Part shown: one piece after another, positions 1 to 7,626 of the stretch | Layout of the letters: the number at the start of each line of letters is the position of its first letter | Position numbering within the stretch: position 1 is the first letter of the stretch | From: SG8-39 sp041558415 | GTDB taxonomy: Bacteria > Pseudomonadota > Gammaproteobacteria > Burkholderiales > SG8-39 | Assembly (NCBI GenBank): GCA_041558415.1 | Contig: JBFFEY010000010.1 | Location: 1-64,000 of the forward strand | Direction: 5' to 3' | DNA: 64,000 bases | Program-made: the position numbers and the translations under genes | Notes under the pieces: model-generated | Databases searched by the model: none | What the model saw: only the letters and a program-made list of their open reading frames with translations | Told to the model about the DNA's origin: nothing

Positions 1-1
1 A

Positions 2-31
2 TTGGCTCCGCGCGCGAGGGGCGGCTAGAAT
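2..31 (+). promoter_or_regulatory. Candidate sigma-70 promoter of the mnh operon
   Basis: TTGGCT at 2-7 and TAGAAT at 26-31 are separated by 18 bases. The predicted start near 38 leaves a leader of about 29 bases carrying GAGGAG (45-50) before the ATG at 67. It is the only promoter-like pair ahead of the antiporter genes, and the following genes overlap or nearly abut, so it probably drives the operon. Confidence 0.5.
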
Positions 32-66
32 CCCCGCGGTTTCCGAGGAGAAGTCGAACGCTCGCC

Positions 67-561
67 ATGTCGAGAATCGCCAGCCTGCTGGCCGCACTGT
101 TTGTTTTCTGGATGCTGATGTCCGGAATGTTCACGCCGTTCCTGCTGGGTCTCGGCGTCGCGTCTGTGGTCGCGGTGGTCTTGCTCGCGCGGCGCATGGA
201 GGTGGCCGACCGCGAGGGACACCCTGCGCAGCTGCGCGTTATGGCGGTGCTGACGTACTGGCTGTGGCTTTACCGGGAGATCTGGCGCTCGGGCCTGCAG
301 GTCGCCCGCATCATCCTCGACCCGCGCCTGCCGATCAGCCCGACGCTGGTGCGCTTTCAGCCTTCGCAGCAGACGGCCATCGGCCTGGCAACGCACGCCA
401 ACTCGATCACCCTGACGCCCGGCACGATCACGGTGCAGGCCAACCACCACGAGTTCCTGGTGCATGCCTTGACGCGCGACGGTGCCGCCGGTGTGGTGGA
501 GAGCGAGATGAACCGCCGCGTGCGCGAATTCGAGGGCAGCGACCTCGCGGAGAGCGACTGA
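67..561 (+). CDS. mnhE: Na+/H+ antiporter subunit E (MnhE/MrpE)
   Basis: A 164-residue membrane protein of the MnhE family, a small accessory subunit of multisubunit Mrp-type cation/proton antiporters in the inner membrane. Two hydrophobic segments in the first 45 residues are followed by the typical cytoplasmic domain with LTPGTITV and a HEFLVHAL motif near residues 120-135, both usual in MrpE. The ATG at 67 follows GAGGAG. It is the first gene of the cluster and its stop abuts the next start without a gap, as in a translationally coupled operon. Confidence 0.93.
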   Translation: MSRIASLLAALFVFWMLMSGMFTPFLLGLGVASVVAVVLLARRMEVADREGHPAQLRVMAVLTYWLWLYREIWRSGLQVARIILDPRLPISPTLVRFQPSQQTAIGLATHANSITLTPGTITVQANHHEFLVHALTRDGAAGVVESEMNRRVREFEGSDLAESD

Positions 562-843
562 ATGTTCGCGGCCGCAGCACTAGCCCTGCTCGTGACGCTT
601 TCGCTTGCGCTGGTACGCGCCTTCCGCGGCCCGACGGTGTTCGACCGGGCGCTGGCCGCCAACACTATCGGCACGGTCGCGGTGCTGCTGCTCGCGGTGC
701 TCGGTTTCCTGACCGGGCGGCCAGCATTTCTCGACCTGGCGCTGGTGTACGGCCTGCTGAACGTGGTCGGCACGATCGCGGTGCTCAAGTTCTTCCACGT
801 CGGCGACCTCGGCGAGCCGGGCGAAGAGGAGAACGCGCGTTGA
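562..843 (+). CDS. mnhF: Na+/H+ antiporter subunit F (MnhF/MrpF)
   Basis: A 93-residue hydrophobic protein with three predicted membrane helices and the MrpF signature RGPTVFDR near residues 22-29. It is a small subunit of the Mrp-type antiporter; loss of MrpF in other bacteria abolishes complex function (family knowledge). The ATG sits immediately after the mnhE stop, and its TGA overlaps the ATG of mnhG, so the three genes are probably co-translated. Confidence 0.92.
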   Translation: MFAAAALALLVTLSLALVRAFRGPTVFDRALAANTIGTVAVLLLAVLGFLTGRPAFLDLALVYGLLNVVGTIAVLKFFHVGDLGEPGEEENAR

Positions 844-1166
844 TGCTGCTGCTCGAGTTCGCCTCCTGGGCACTGATCGTGGTCGGCGGTGCGTTCTGCG
901 TGATCGGTGCGGCCGGCCTGCTGCGCATGCCGGACTTCTTCACCCGCATGCATGCGGCGAGCGTGGTCGATACGCTCGGTGCGGCGTTCATCCTGCTCGG
1001 TCTCGTTCTGCAAGCGGGGTTCAGCCTGGTCACCGTGAAGCTGATCGCGATTGGCGTGCTGCTGTTCTTCACCAGCCCGGTGGCGACGCATGCGCTCGCG
1101 CGCGCCGCGCTTGCGCGCGGGGTTGAGCCGCTGCTGGCGAAAGGAGAGCCGTCATCGAAGACCTGA
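843..1166 (+). CDS. mnhG: Na+/H+ antiporter subunit G (MnhG/MrpG)
   Basis: A 107-residue protein with three hydrophobic helices and the MrpG-typical LRMPDFFTRMHA motif near residues 27-38. The ATG at 843 overlaps the mnhF stop by one base. Its last codons overlap the apparent beginning of the DUF4040 gene, whose ribosome-binding sequence (AAGGAG, 1141-1146) lies inside mnhG. A longer open frame upstream from 264 is an out-of-frame shadow of mnhE and mnhF. Confidence 0.92.
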   Translation: MLLLEFASWALIVVGGAFCVIGAAGLLRMPDFFTRMHAASVVDTLGAAFILLGLVLQAGFSLVTVKLIAIGVLLFFTSPVATHALARAALARGVEPLLAKGEPSSKT

Positions 1167-1702
1167 TCATCGCGACGCTGCTGACGCTGATGGCGGTACT
1201 CACCATCGGCGTCGCGGTGCAGCGCAACCTCTTCTCGGTCGTGGTCCTCAGCGGGATCTACAGCTTCCTCATGGCGACCGTGCTCGTCGCGCTCGACGCA
1301 GTCGACGTCGGCATGACCGAGGCCTCCGTCGGTGCTGGCGTGTCGACCGTGCTGCTGCTCGGCGCACTGTACCTCTGCGGCGGGGAGGAGGCGAAGCCGC
1401 TGCACCGGCCCTGGCCGTCGCTGGTTATCGCGATCGTCATCGTCGGCGCGCTGGTCTACGGCACGCTCGGCCTGCCGGCGTTCTCCGATCCGCAGGCCCC
1501 GATTCATGTCGTCGTCGCCCCGCGCTACCTGCAGCAGGCGGTCCAAGAGACGGGGGTGCCGAATGTCGTTACGGCGGTGCTCGCGAGCTATCGCGGTTTC
1601 GACACCTTGGGCGAGGTCACCGTCGTCTTCACGGCAGGCGCCGGCGTGATCGCGCTGCTACGGCGCCGGCGCCGGCGCGCGTCCGCGGAGGAGGCGGAGT
1701 GA
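1154..1702 (+). CDS. DUF4040/MrpA-C-terminal-like antiporter subunit, non-canonical start
   Basis: A membrane protein of about 182 residues containing the DUF4040 domain, which corresponds to the separated C-terminal part of MrpA (compare MbhD/E of archaeal complexes). The core motif ALDAVDVGMTEASVGAG is clear, and a further helix pair and an Arg-rich tail follow. The first ATG is 1190, but starting there removes half of the first membrane helix. The helix begins at about 1163, AAGGAG lies at 1141-1146, and no ATG/GTG/TTG exists between the in-frame stop at 1124 and 1190. The candidates are GTC (1151) or ATC (1154); I use ATC. Either the start is near-cognate or a base differs from a former GTG. 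Confidence 0.8.
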   Translation: MEDLIIATLLTLMAVLTIGVAVQRNLFSVVVLSGIYSFLMATVLVALDAVDVGMTEASVGAGVSTVLLLGALYLCGGEEAKPLHRPWPSLVIAIVIVGALVYGTLGLPAFSDPQAPIHVVVAPRYLQQAVQETGVPNVVTAVLASYRGFDTLGEVTVVFTAGAGVIALLRRRRRRASAEEAE

Positions 1703-2130
1703 AGGGCTTTCTCATCCTGCGCATCATCGCGAAGCTCCTGATTCCGTACATCCTCGTCTTCGCGCTCTATGTCCAGTTTCACGGCGACTTCGGGCCGGGT
1801 GGTGGCTTTCAGGCCGGCGTGATCGCAGCCGCGGCGATCATGCTCTACGGGCTGATCTTCGGTCTGCCCTCGGCGCGGCGCATGGTGCCTGAGCCGGTGG
1901 TGGAGACGATGGTCGGCCTGGGCGTGCTGATCTACGCGGGCGTCGGCGTCGTCGGCCTGCTGCTGGGCGGCAACTACCTCGATTACTTCGTGCTGCATCG
2001 CGACCCGGTCGCGGGACAGCTGCGCGGCATTTTCTGGGTCGAGATCGGCGTCGCGGTGACGGTCAACGGCGTGATGCTGAAAATCTTCTACATGTTCGCC
2101 GGGCGCCAGCGCAGAGACGCGGTGCGATGA
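1699..2130 (+). CDS. mnhB: Na+/H+ antiporter subunit B (MnhB/MrpB)
   Basis: A 143-residue MnhB-domain membrane protein with four hydrophobic helices and the family motif FHGDFGPGGGFQAGV near residues 26-40. The GTG start at 1699 overlaps the preceding TGA (GTGA), with GGAGGAGGCGG just upstream. Together with the DUF4040 gene it supplies what is the MrpA C-terminus plus MrpB in seven-gene Mrp operons. Confidence 0.9.
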   Translation: MKGFLILRIIAKLLIPYILVFALYVQFHGDFGPGGGFQAGVIAAAAIMLYGLIFGLPSARRMVPEPVVETMVGLGVLIYAGVGVVGLLLGGNYLDYFVLHRDPVAGQLRGIFWVEIGVAVTVNGVMLKIFYMFAGRQRRDAVR

Positions 2131-2492
2131 GCCTGCTCGGGCACTACAACTACTGGATCACCGTGTTCCTCATGACCGCGGGCCTGTACATCGTCATCGC
2201 ACGCGGCAACCTGGTGAAGAAGCTGATCGGCCTGTCGATCTTCCAGACCTCCGTCTACCTGCTCTACGTGGCGCCCGGCAAAGTCATCGGCGGCACGGCG
2301 CCGATCGTTTCCCCCGACTACACGGTGTACTCGAATCCGCTGCCGCACGTGCTGATCCTCACCGCAATCGTGGTCGGCGTGGCGACGCTGGCGCTGGGGC
2401 TGGCGATTGCGGTGCGCATACGCGAACGCTACGGCAGCATCGAGGAAGACGAGATCCTGGCGGCCGATCGGGACGCCGAGGATCGGACGTGA
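2127..2492 (+). CDS. mnhC: Na+/H+ antiporter subunit C (MnhC/MrpC, NuoK-like)
   Basis: A 121-residue protein with three membrane helices, homologous to NuoK of complex I. Family landmarks are the run LVKKLIGLSIFQTSVYL and the PLPHVLILTAIVVGVATLALGLA helix. The ATG overlaps the stop of mnhB (ATGA). It serves as the K-like subunit linking the small subunits to the D-type antiporter subunits. Confidence 0.94.
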   Translation: MSLLGHYNYWITVFLMTAGLYIVIARGNLVKKLIGLSIFQTSVYLLYVAPGKVIGGTAPIVSPDYTVYSNPLPHVLILTAIVVGVATLALGLAIAVRIRERYGSIEEDEILAADRDAEDRT

Positions 2493-2544
2493 CGACGGCT
2501 GGCGCAACGCCGCGGCGGGGCAGGTTTCGGCACCGCCTCTGCCG

Positions 2545-4026
2545 ATGACGCTGGCCCATCTGCCCGCGCTCGAGGTCGTGGTGCCGCTCATCGCGGCGCC
2601 GCTGACGCTCGTGCTGCGGCGCGCGGCGGTTGCGTGGGCGCTGACCATGGCGGCCTGCGCGTTTTCCTTCGTCGCGGCGCTGTTGTTGGCGGCCGAGGTG
2701 GCGCGCAGCGGCCCGATTTCCTATGCCATCGGCAGCTGGGCGCCGCCCTGGGGCATCGAGTACCGCGTCGACGCGCTCTCGGCCTTCGTGCTGGTGCTGG
2801 TCTCGGGCATCGGTGCCGCGGTGGCGCCGTACGCCTGGCGCAGCGTCGCGGCCGAGCTGCGCGGCGATCAGGCTTATCTCTTTTACACGATGTACTGCCT
2901 ATGCGTCGCCGGCCTGCTCGGCATGACGATCACCGGCGATGCCTTCAACCTGTTCGTCTTCATGGAAATCGCTTCGCTGTCGAGTTACGTGCTGATCGCG
3001 CTGGGGCGCGATCGGCGCGCGCTGCTGGCATCGTTCCAGTACCTCATCCTTGGCACCATTGGCGCGACGTTCTTCGTCATCGGCGTCGGCCTACTGTTTC
3101 TCAAGACGGGAACGCTCAACCTCGTGGACATGGCGGAACGGCTGCAGGACGTGCGCGGCGACCGCTCGGTGCTCGCCGCGCTCGCCTTCATCACCGTCGG
3201 CATCTCGCTCAAGCTGGCGTTGTTTCCGCTGCATCTGTGGCTGCCGAACGCCTACACCTTCTCGCCGTCCGTGGTCACGGCGTTCCTCGCTGCCACGGCG
3301 ACGAAGGTTTCGGTCTACATCCTGCTGCGCTTTTACTTCGATGTCTTCGGCCTGCAGCTGGTGACCGATGTTCTGCCGATGCGCGAAATTCTCATGGGAC
3401 TTTCGATCCTCGCGATCGTCAGCGCTTCGCTGGTCGCCGTGTGGCAGGCCGACCTCAAGCGACTGTTCGCGTACTCGAGCGTGGCGCAGATCGGCTACAT
3501 CACGCTCGGCCTGTCGCTGGCCTCGATCGACGGCCTGACGGCGTCGATCGTGCACCTGTTCAATCACGGCATCACCAAGGGCGCGCTGTTCCTGCTCCTT
3601 GGCATCGTCGCGTTTCACGCCGGCAGCACGCCGATCGCCGGTGCGCGGGGACTGGCGCGGGCCATGCCGCTCACCGCGATCGGCATCGTGATCGCCGGCC
3701 TGTCGCTGATCGGCGTGCCGGGCACCGCGGGCTTCGTTAGCAAGTGGTACCTGGTGCTCGCCGCGCTGGAGGCGGGCCACTGGTGGCTCGCCGCGCTGGT
3801 CGTTGCCACCTCGCTGATCGCGGTTGCCTACGTCTGGCGGTTCGTCGAGGCGGCCTACCTGAGTGCGCCGACCGCCGCGACGCCTGTCGGCGGCGACGCG
3901 CCGCGTTCGCTGCTCGTGCCGGCCTGGGTGCTGGTCGGCGCTTGCGTCTGGTTCGGTTTCGACACCTCGTTCACCGTCGGGGGGGCACGCCGGGCGGCGA
4001 CGCTGCTGCTCGGCGCCGGGCCATGA
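2545..4026 (+). CDS. mnhD: Na+/H+ antiporter subunit D, first copy (MnhD/MrpD)
   Basis: A 493-residue proton-pumping transporter of the NuoL/M/N-MrpA/D family with about 14 helices. The conserved TM5 glutamate is in FNLFVFMEIASLSSYV, and the TM7 lysine in ISLKLALFPLHLWLPNAY; both are needed for proton translocation in the family. The ATG at 2545 is chosen because the N-terminal helix begins directly after it; the 52-base gap to mnhC has no convincing Shine-Dalgarno. The stop overlaps the ATG of the next D-type gene. Confidence 0.93.
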   Translation: MTLAHLPALEVVVPLIAAPLTLVLRRAAVAWALTMAACAFSFVAALLLAAEVARSGPISYAIGSWAPPWGIEYRVDALSAFVLVLVSGIGAAVAPYAWRSVAAELRGDQAYLFYTMYCLCVAGLLGMTITGDAFNLFVFMEIASLSSYVLIALGRDRRALLASFQYLILGTIGATFFVIGVGLLFLKTGTLNLVDMAERLQDVRGDRSVLAALAFITVGISLKLALFPLHLWLPNAYTFSPSVVTAFLAATATKVSVYILLRFYFDVFGLQLVTDVLPMREILMGLSILAIVSASLVAVWQADLKRLFAYSSVAQIGYITLGLSLASIDGLTASIVHLFNHGITKGALFLLLGIVAFHAGSTPIAGARGLARAMPLTAIGIVIAGLSLIGVPGTAGFVSKWYLVLAALEAGHWWLAALVVATSLIAVAYVWRFVEAAYLSAPTAATPVGGDAPRSLLVPAWVLVGACVWFGFDTSFTVGGARRAATLLLGAGP

Positions 4027-5477
4027 CCGGCGCGCAGCTCATCGCCGGTGCGCTGCTGCTGCCGGCGCTCGGTGCGATCGGCATCGCGCTGGCCGGGCGC
4101 CGGCCGAACCTGCGCGAGGCCGTCACGCTGGTGACCGCCGTGCTGCTTTTCGCCTGCGTGCTCGCGCTGCTGCCCCAGGTCGTGGCGGGCGGCCGACCGC
4201 AGCTGTTCCTGCTCGAGCTGCTGCCGGGGATCGCGCTCGGCTTCCGCGTCGAGCCGCTCGGCATGCTGTTCGCCCTGATCGCTTCGGGTCTCTGGATCGT
4301 GAACTCGATCTACTCGATCGGCTACATGCGCGGCAACAAGGAGGCACACCAGACGCGCTTCTACCTGTGCTTCGCGCTCGCGCTTGCGGCGACGATGGGC
4401 GTCGCCTACTCGGCCAACCTGCTGACGCTGTTCCTGTTCTACGAAGCGCTGACGCTGATTACCTATCCATTGGTCACGCACCATGGCGACGCCGAGGCGC
4501 GCAGCGGCGGACGCGTCTACCTTGGGCTGCTGCTCGGCACCTCGATCGTCCTGCTGTTGCCCGCGGTGATCGCGACCTGGTGGATCGCGGGAACGCTCGA
4601 GTTCCTGCCGGGCGGCATCCTGCCGCCGACCCTGTCTCACGCGACGGTCGGCCTGCTGCTCGCGCTGTACATGTTCGGCATCGGCAAGGCGGCGCTGATG
4701 CCGTTTCATCGCTGGCTGCCGTCGGCGATGGTCGCGCCGACGCCGGTGTCGGCGCTGCTGCACGCGGTGGCGGTGGTGAAGGCGGGCGTCTTCGCCGTCG
4801 TCAAGGTGATCGTCTATGTCTTCGGCGTCGAGGCGCTAGATGCGACGGGACGCGCCGACTGGCTGCCGGTGGTCGCGGGCTTCACCATCATTGCCGCGTC
4901 GGTGGTCGCGCTGCGTTCCGACAACCTCAAGCGCCGGCTCGCCTATTCGACCGTGAGCCAGCTGTCCTACGTCATCGTTGCCGCCGCCGTGCTGGTGCCG
5001 CTGTCGGTGGCGGGTGCGGTGCTGCACATCGCGGCGCATGCAGTGAGCAAGATCACGCTGTTCTTTGCCGCCGGCTCGATCTACACCGCGGCCCACAAGA
5101 CCGAAGTCAGCCAGCTTGCCGGAATCGGCAGGCGCATGCCCTGGACCATGGGGGCGTTCACCGTAGGGGCGCTGTCATTGGTCGGCATTCCGCCGTGCAT
5201 CGGCTTCGTCAGCAAGTGGTACATCCTGCAGGGGGTGTTCGTTGCCGAGCTGTACGTGGTCGCGGCCGTACTGCTCGCCAGCACGCTGCTGAACGCAGCC
5301 TATTTCCTGCCCATCGTATACGCCGCGTTCTTTCGTGCGCCGAGCGGCGAGCCCCACGGCGAGGCGCCGCTGCCGATCGTGATCGCTCTGACGCTGACGG
5401 CGGTGGGGACGGTCGCGCTATTCTTCGTGCCGGACCTGCCGCTCGCGCTCGCGCGCGCAGTGGCAGGGCTCTCATGA
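4023..5477 (+). CDS. Second D-type antiporter subunit (NuoM/MrpD-like)
   Basis: A 484-residue second member of the NuoL/M/N-MrpA/D family. The TM5 glutamate (LTLFLFYEALTLITY) and the TM7 lysine (GIGKAALMPFHRWLPSAM) are both present, so it looks transport-competent. A second lysine in the helix VSALLHAVAVVKAGVF is also typical. ATG 4023 overlaps the stop of the first D gene (ATGA). It is distinct in sequence from both neighbours, so it is not a recent duplication. Whether it takes the NuoL-like or NuoM-like place in the complex cannot be decided here. Confidence 0.88.
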   Translation: MTGAQLIAGALLLPALGAIGIALAGRRPNLREAVTLVTAVLLFACVLALLPQVVAGGRPQLFLLELLPGIALGFRVEPLGMLFALIASGLWIVNSIYSIGYMRGNKEAHQTRFYLCFALALAATMGVAYSANLLTLFLFYEALTLITYPLVTHHGDAEARSGGRVYLGLLLGTSIVLLLPAVIATWWIAGTLEFLPGGILPPTLSHATVGLLLALYMFGIGKAALMPFHRWLPSAMVAPTPVSALLHAVAVVKAGVFAVVKVIVYVFGVEALDATGRADWLPVVAGFTIIAASVVALRSDNLKRRLAYSTVSQLSYVIVAAAVLVPLSVAGAVLHIAAHAVSKITLFFAAGSIYTAAHKTEVSQLAGIGRRMPWTMGAFTVGALSLVGIPPCIGFVSKWYILQGVFVAELYVVAAVLLASTLLNAAYFLPIVYAAFFRAPSGEPHGEAPLPIVIALTLTAVGTVALFFVPDLPLALARAVAGLS

Positions 5478-5490
5478 CGAAGGAGACGAC

Positions 5491-5751
5491 GTGACTACGC
5501 CAACGGGCGACCGCAGGCGCTGGCTCGACCGCAAGGAAAACGTCGACAAGGTTTACTGGGGCGTGTGGCTGTTCTGCGCGCTGCTGTTCGCCGTCGAGCC
5601 GTTCGTGCACAAGCACGGCGACTTCGCCTTCGAGAGCTGGTTCGGTTTCCACGGCTGGTTCGGCTTCGTGGCCTGCGTCGGGCTGGTGCTTGCGGCAAAG
5701 CTGCTGCGCATCGTCCTGAAGCGGCCCGAGGACTACTATGAGCGGGATTGA
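5491..5751 (+). CDS. Small membrane protein of the antiporter operon
   Basis: An 86-residue protein lying between two D-type subunits. It has a charged N-terminus, two hydrophobic segments (about residues 23-38 and 52-72) and a charged tail ending in RPEDYYERD. The start is GTG at 5491, 5 bases after AAGGAG (5480-5485). Its stop overlaps the ATG of the next gene, so it belongs to the operon. I do not recognise a named family; an accessory or assembly subunit is inferred only from position. Confidence 0.75.
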   Translation: MTTPTGDRRRWLDRKENVDKVYWGVWLFCALLFAVEPFVHKHGDFAFESWFGFHGWFGFVACVGLVLAAKLLRIVLKRPEDYYERD

Positions 5752-7432
5752 ACTGTCGCCCGCCTGGACGCTGATCCTCGGCGCTGCGCTGGTGCCGCTG
5801 CTGCGCGGCCGCGTGCGCGCGATGTGGGTGCTGCTGCTGCCGCTCGCCGGCATGCTGCAGCTCTGGCTGCTGCCGCACGGCGAGTACGGCCAGCTGAGCT
5901 TTCTGGGCCAGGATCTGGTGCTGTTGCGCGTCGACCGCTGGAGCGGCCTGTTCGCGCTGATCTTTCTCATCGCCGCGCTCGTCTCGGCGATCTACGCGCT
6001 GCACCTGCGCGACGCAGTGCAACCCGCGGCAGGATTGGCCTATGCCGGCAGCGCGATCGGCGCAGTGCTCGCCGGCGACCTGCTGACCCTGTTCGTGTTC
6101 TGGGAGCTGACCGCAGTCACTTCGGTTTTTCTGATCTGGGCGCGGCATACGCAGCGCGCCTTCCGCGCCGGCATGCGCTACATCGTCATTCAGCTGCTGT
6201 CCGGCATGCTCCTGCTGTTTGGCGCCTTGCAGCAACTCGCAGCGACCGGATCCCTGCGTTTCGAGCATCTCGGCCTGGAGGCGCCCGGCGGCCTGCTGAT
6301 CTTCCTCGCCTTCGGCATCAAGTGTGCCTTTCCGCTGCTCCACAATTGGCTGCAGGACGCGTACCCCGAGGCGACCGAGAGCGGCACGGTGTTCCTGTCC
6401 GCGTTCACCACCAAGCTCGCGGTGTACGCGCTCGCCCGCGGCTACGCGGGTACCGAGGCGCTGATCTGGATCGGCGCGACGATGACGGCTTTCCCGATCT
6501 TCTATGCGGTGATCGAAAACGACCTGCGCCGCGTGCTCGCCTACAGCCTGAACAACCAGCTCGGCTTCATGGTGGTCGGCATCGGCATCGGCACCGAGCT
6601 TGCGCTAAACGGTACCGCGGCGCATGCCTTCTCTCACATCCTGTACAAGGCGCTGCTGTTCATGTCGATGGGCGCGGTGCTGTACCGCGTCGGCACGGTG
6701 AACGGCTCGGCGCTCGGCGGCCTGTACAAGTCGATGCCCTGGACGACCGGGTTCTGCATCGTGGGCGCGGCGTCGATCTCGGCGTTTCCGCTGTTCAGCG
6801 GTTTCATCAGCAAGTCGATGATCGTCTCCGCGGCGGCGGGCGAGGGCCTGCTGCTCACTTTCCTCGTGCTGTTGTTCGCATCGGCTGGCGTGTTCCACCA
6901 TTCGGGCATCAAGATTCCCTATTTCGCGTTCTTCGCGCACGACTCGGGCAAGCGCTGCGAGGAGGCGCCGCTCAACATGCTGGTTGCGATGGCCATCACG
7001 GCGGCGCTCTGCGTCGGCATCGGCGTTTATCCGGATCCGCTCTACGCGATGCTGCCGTTCGCCGTCGACTATGTGCCGTATACGGGCGGCCATGTGCTGA
7101 CCCAGCTGCAGCTGCTGGTGTTCTCCGCGCTTGCCTTCTCGGTGCTGATGCGCACCGGGATCTACCCACCCGAAATGCGGCTCGTCAACCTGGACAGCGA
7201 CTGGCTGTACCGACGCGCGGCGCCGGCCTTGCTGCAGGTGGTCGCGGCAGGCGCCCAGGCGCTTGGCGCGGGGGGGCGCCGGTTCCTGCAGGTCGTCGTC
7301 GCGGCCGTCGGAGCATACCTGCACCGGCATCACGGGGCAGACGGCGTGCTGGCGCGCACCTGGACCACGGGTGGCATGGCGCTCTGGGTGGCGATCCTGC
7401 TGGCCGCCTACCTGGTTCTTTACTACGCGTGA
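5738..7432 (+). CDS. Third D-type antiporter subunit with C-terminal extension
   Basis: A 564-residue third NuoL/M/N-MrpA/D paralogue. The TM5 glutamate (LTLFVFWELTAVTSVF) and TM7 lysine (FGIKCAFPLLHNWLQDAY) are conserved. After the usual 14-helix core it has an extra region of about 100 residues, including an Ala/Gly-rich segment near 490-525 and a last membrane helix near 548-564. In shape this recalls the extension of NuoL-type subunits (inference). ATG 5738 lies inside the end of the preceding small gene. It is the last gene of the operon. Confidence 0.88.
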   Translation: MSGIELSPAWTLILGAALVPLLRGRVRAMWVLLLPLAGMLQLWLLPHGEYGQLSFLGQDLVLLRVDRWSGLFALIFLIAALVSAIYALHLRDAVQPAAGLAYAGSAIGAVLAGDLLTLFVFWELTAVTSVFLIWARHTQRAFRAGMRYIVIQLLSGMLLLFGALQQLAATGSLRFEHLGLEAPGGLLIFLAFGIKCAFPLLHNWLQDAYPEATESGTVFLSAFTTKLAVYALARGYAGTEALIWIGATMTAFPIFYAVIENDLRRVLAYSLNNQLGFMVVGIGIGTELALNGTAAHAFSHILYKALLFMSMGAVLYRVGTVNGSALGGLYKSMPWTTGFCIVGAASISAFPLFSGFISKSMIVSAAAGEGLLLTFLVLLFASAGVFHHSGIKIPYFAFFAHDSGKRCEEAPLNMLVAMAITAALCVGIGVYPDPLYAMLPFAVDYVPYTGGHVLTQLQLLVFSALAFSVLMRTGIYPPEMRLVNLDSDWLYRRAAPALLQVVAAGAQALGAGGRRFLQVVVAAVGAYLHRHHGADGVLARTWTTGGMALWVAILLAAYLVLYYA

Positions 7433-7471
7433 TACATGGCGGTGCGTCTCATTTCGTATCGTGAGAACGCC

Positions 7472-7500
7472 TTGCGGTGCCCAAAAGCGGGGTCTAGAAT
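7472..7500 (+). promoter_or_regulatory. Promoter of the TRAP transporter operon
   Basis: TTGCGG (7472-7477) and TAGAAT (7495-7500) are separated by exactly 17 bases. The predicted start near 7507 gives a leader of about 120 bases before dctP. No convincing terminator for the antiporter operon is visible in 7433-7471. Confidence 0.55.
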
Positions 7501-7626
7501 GTCGGCAAAATTACCAGGGGTGCGCACGAGCCGGCTGGCTCTGGGCCGCGACCTGTTCCCATCGGACACGCGTCGGACACCCGTCCCGGCGCGTCCGTAC
7601 ATCGTGTAGAGAGAGGAGGTTTCACC

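Noticed and set aside
3855..4763. Long minus-strand open frame of 302 codons opposite the D-type antiporter genes
   Set aside because: It mirrors the real plus-strand coding sequence; composition is Arg/Gln-rich, with no domain, typical of antisense shadows in GC-rich DNA. Other long antisense frames (for example 29107-30573, 33384-35000 and 48708-49973) were rejected for the same reason.
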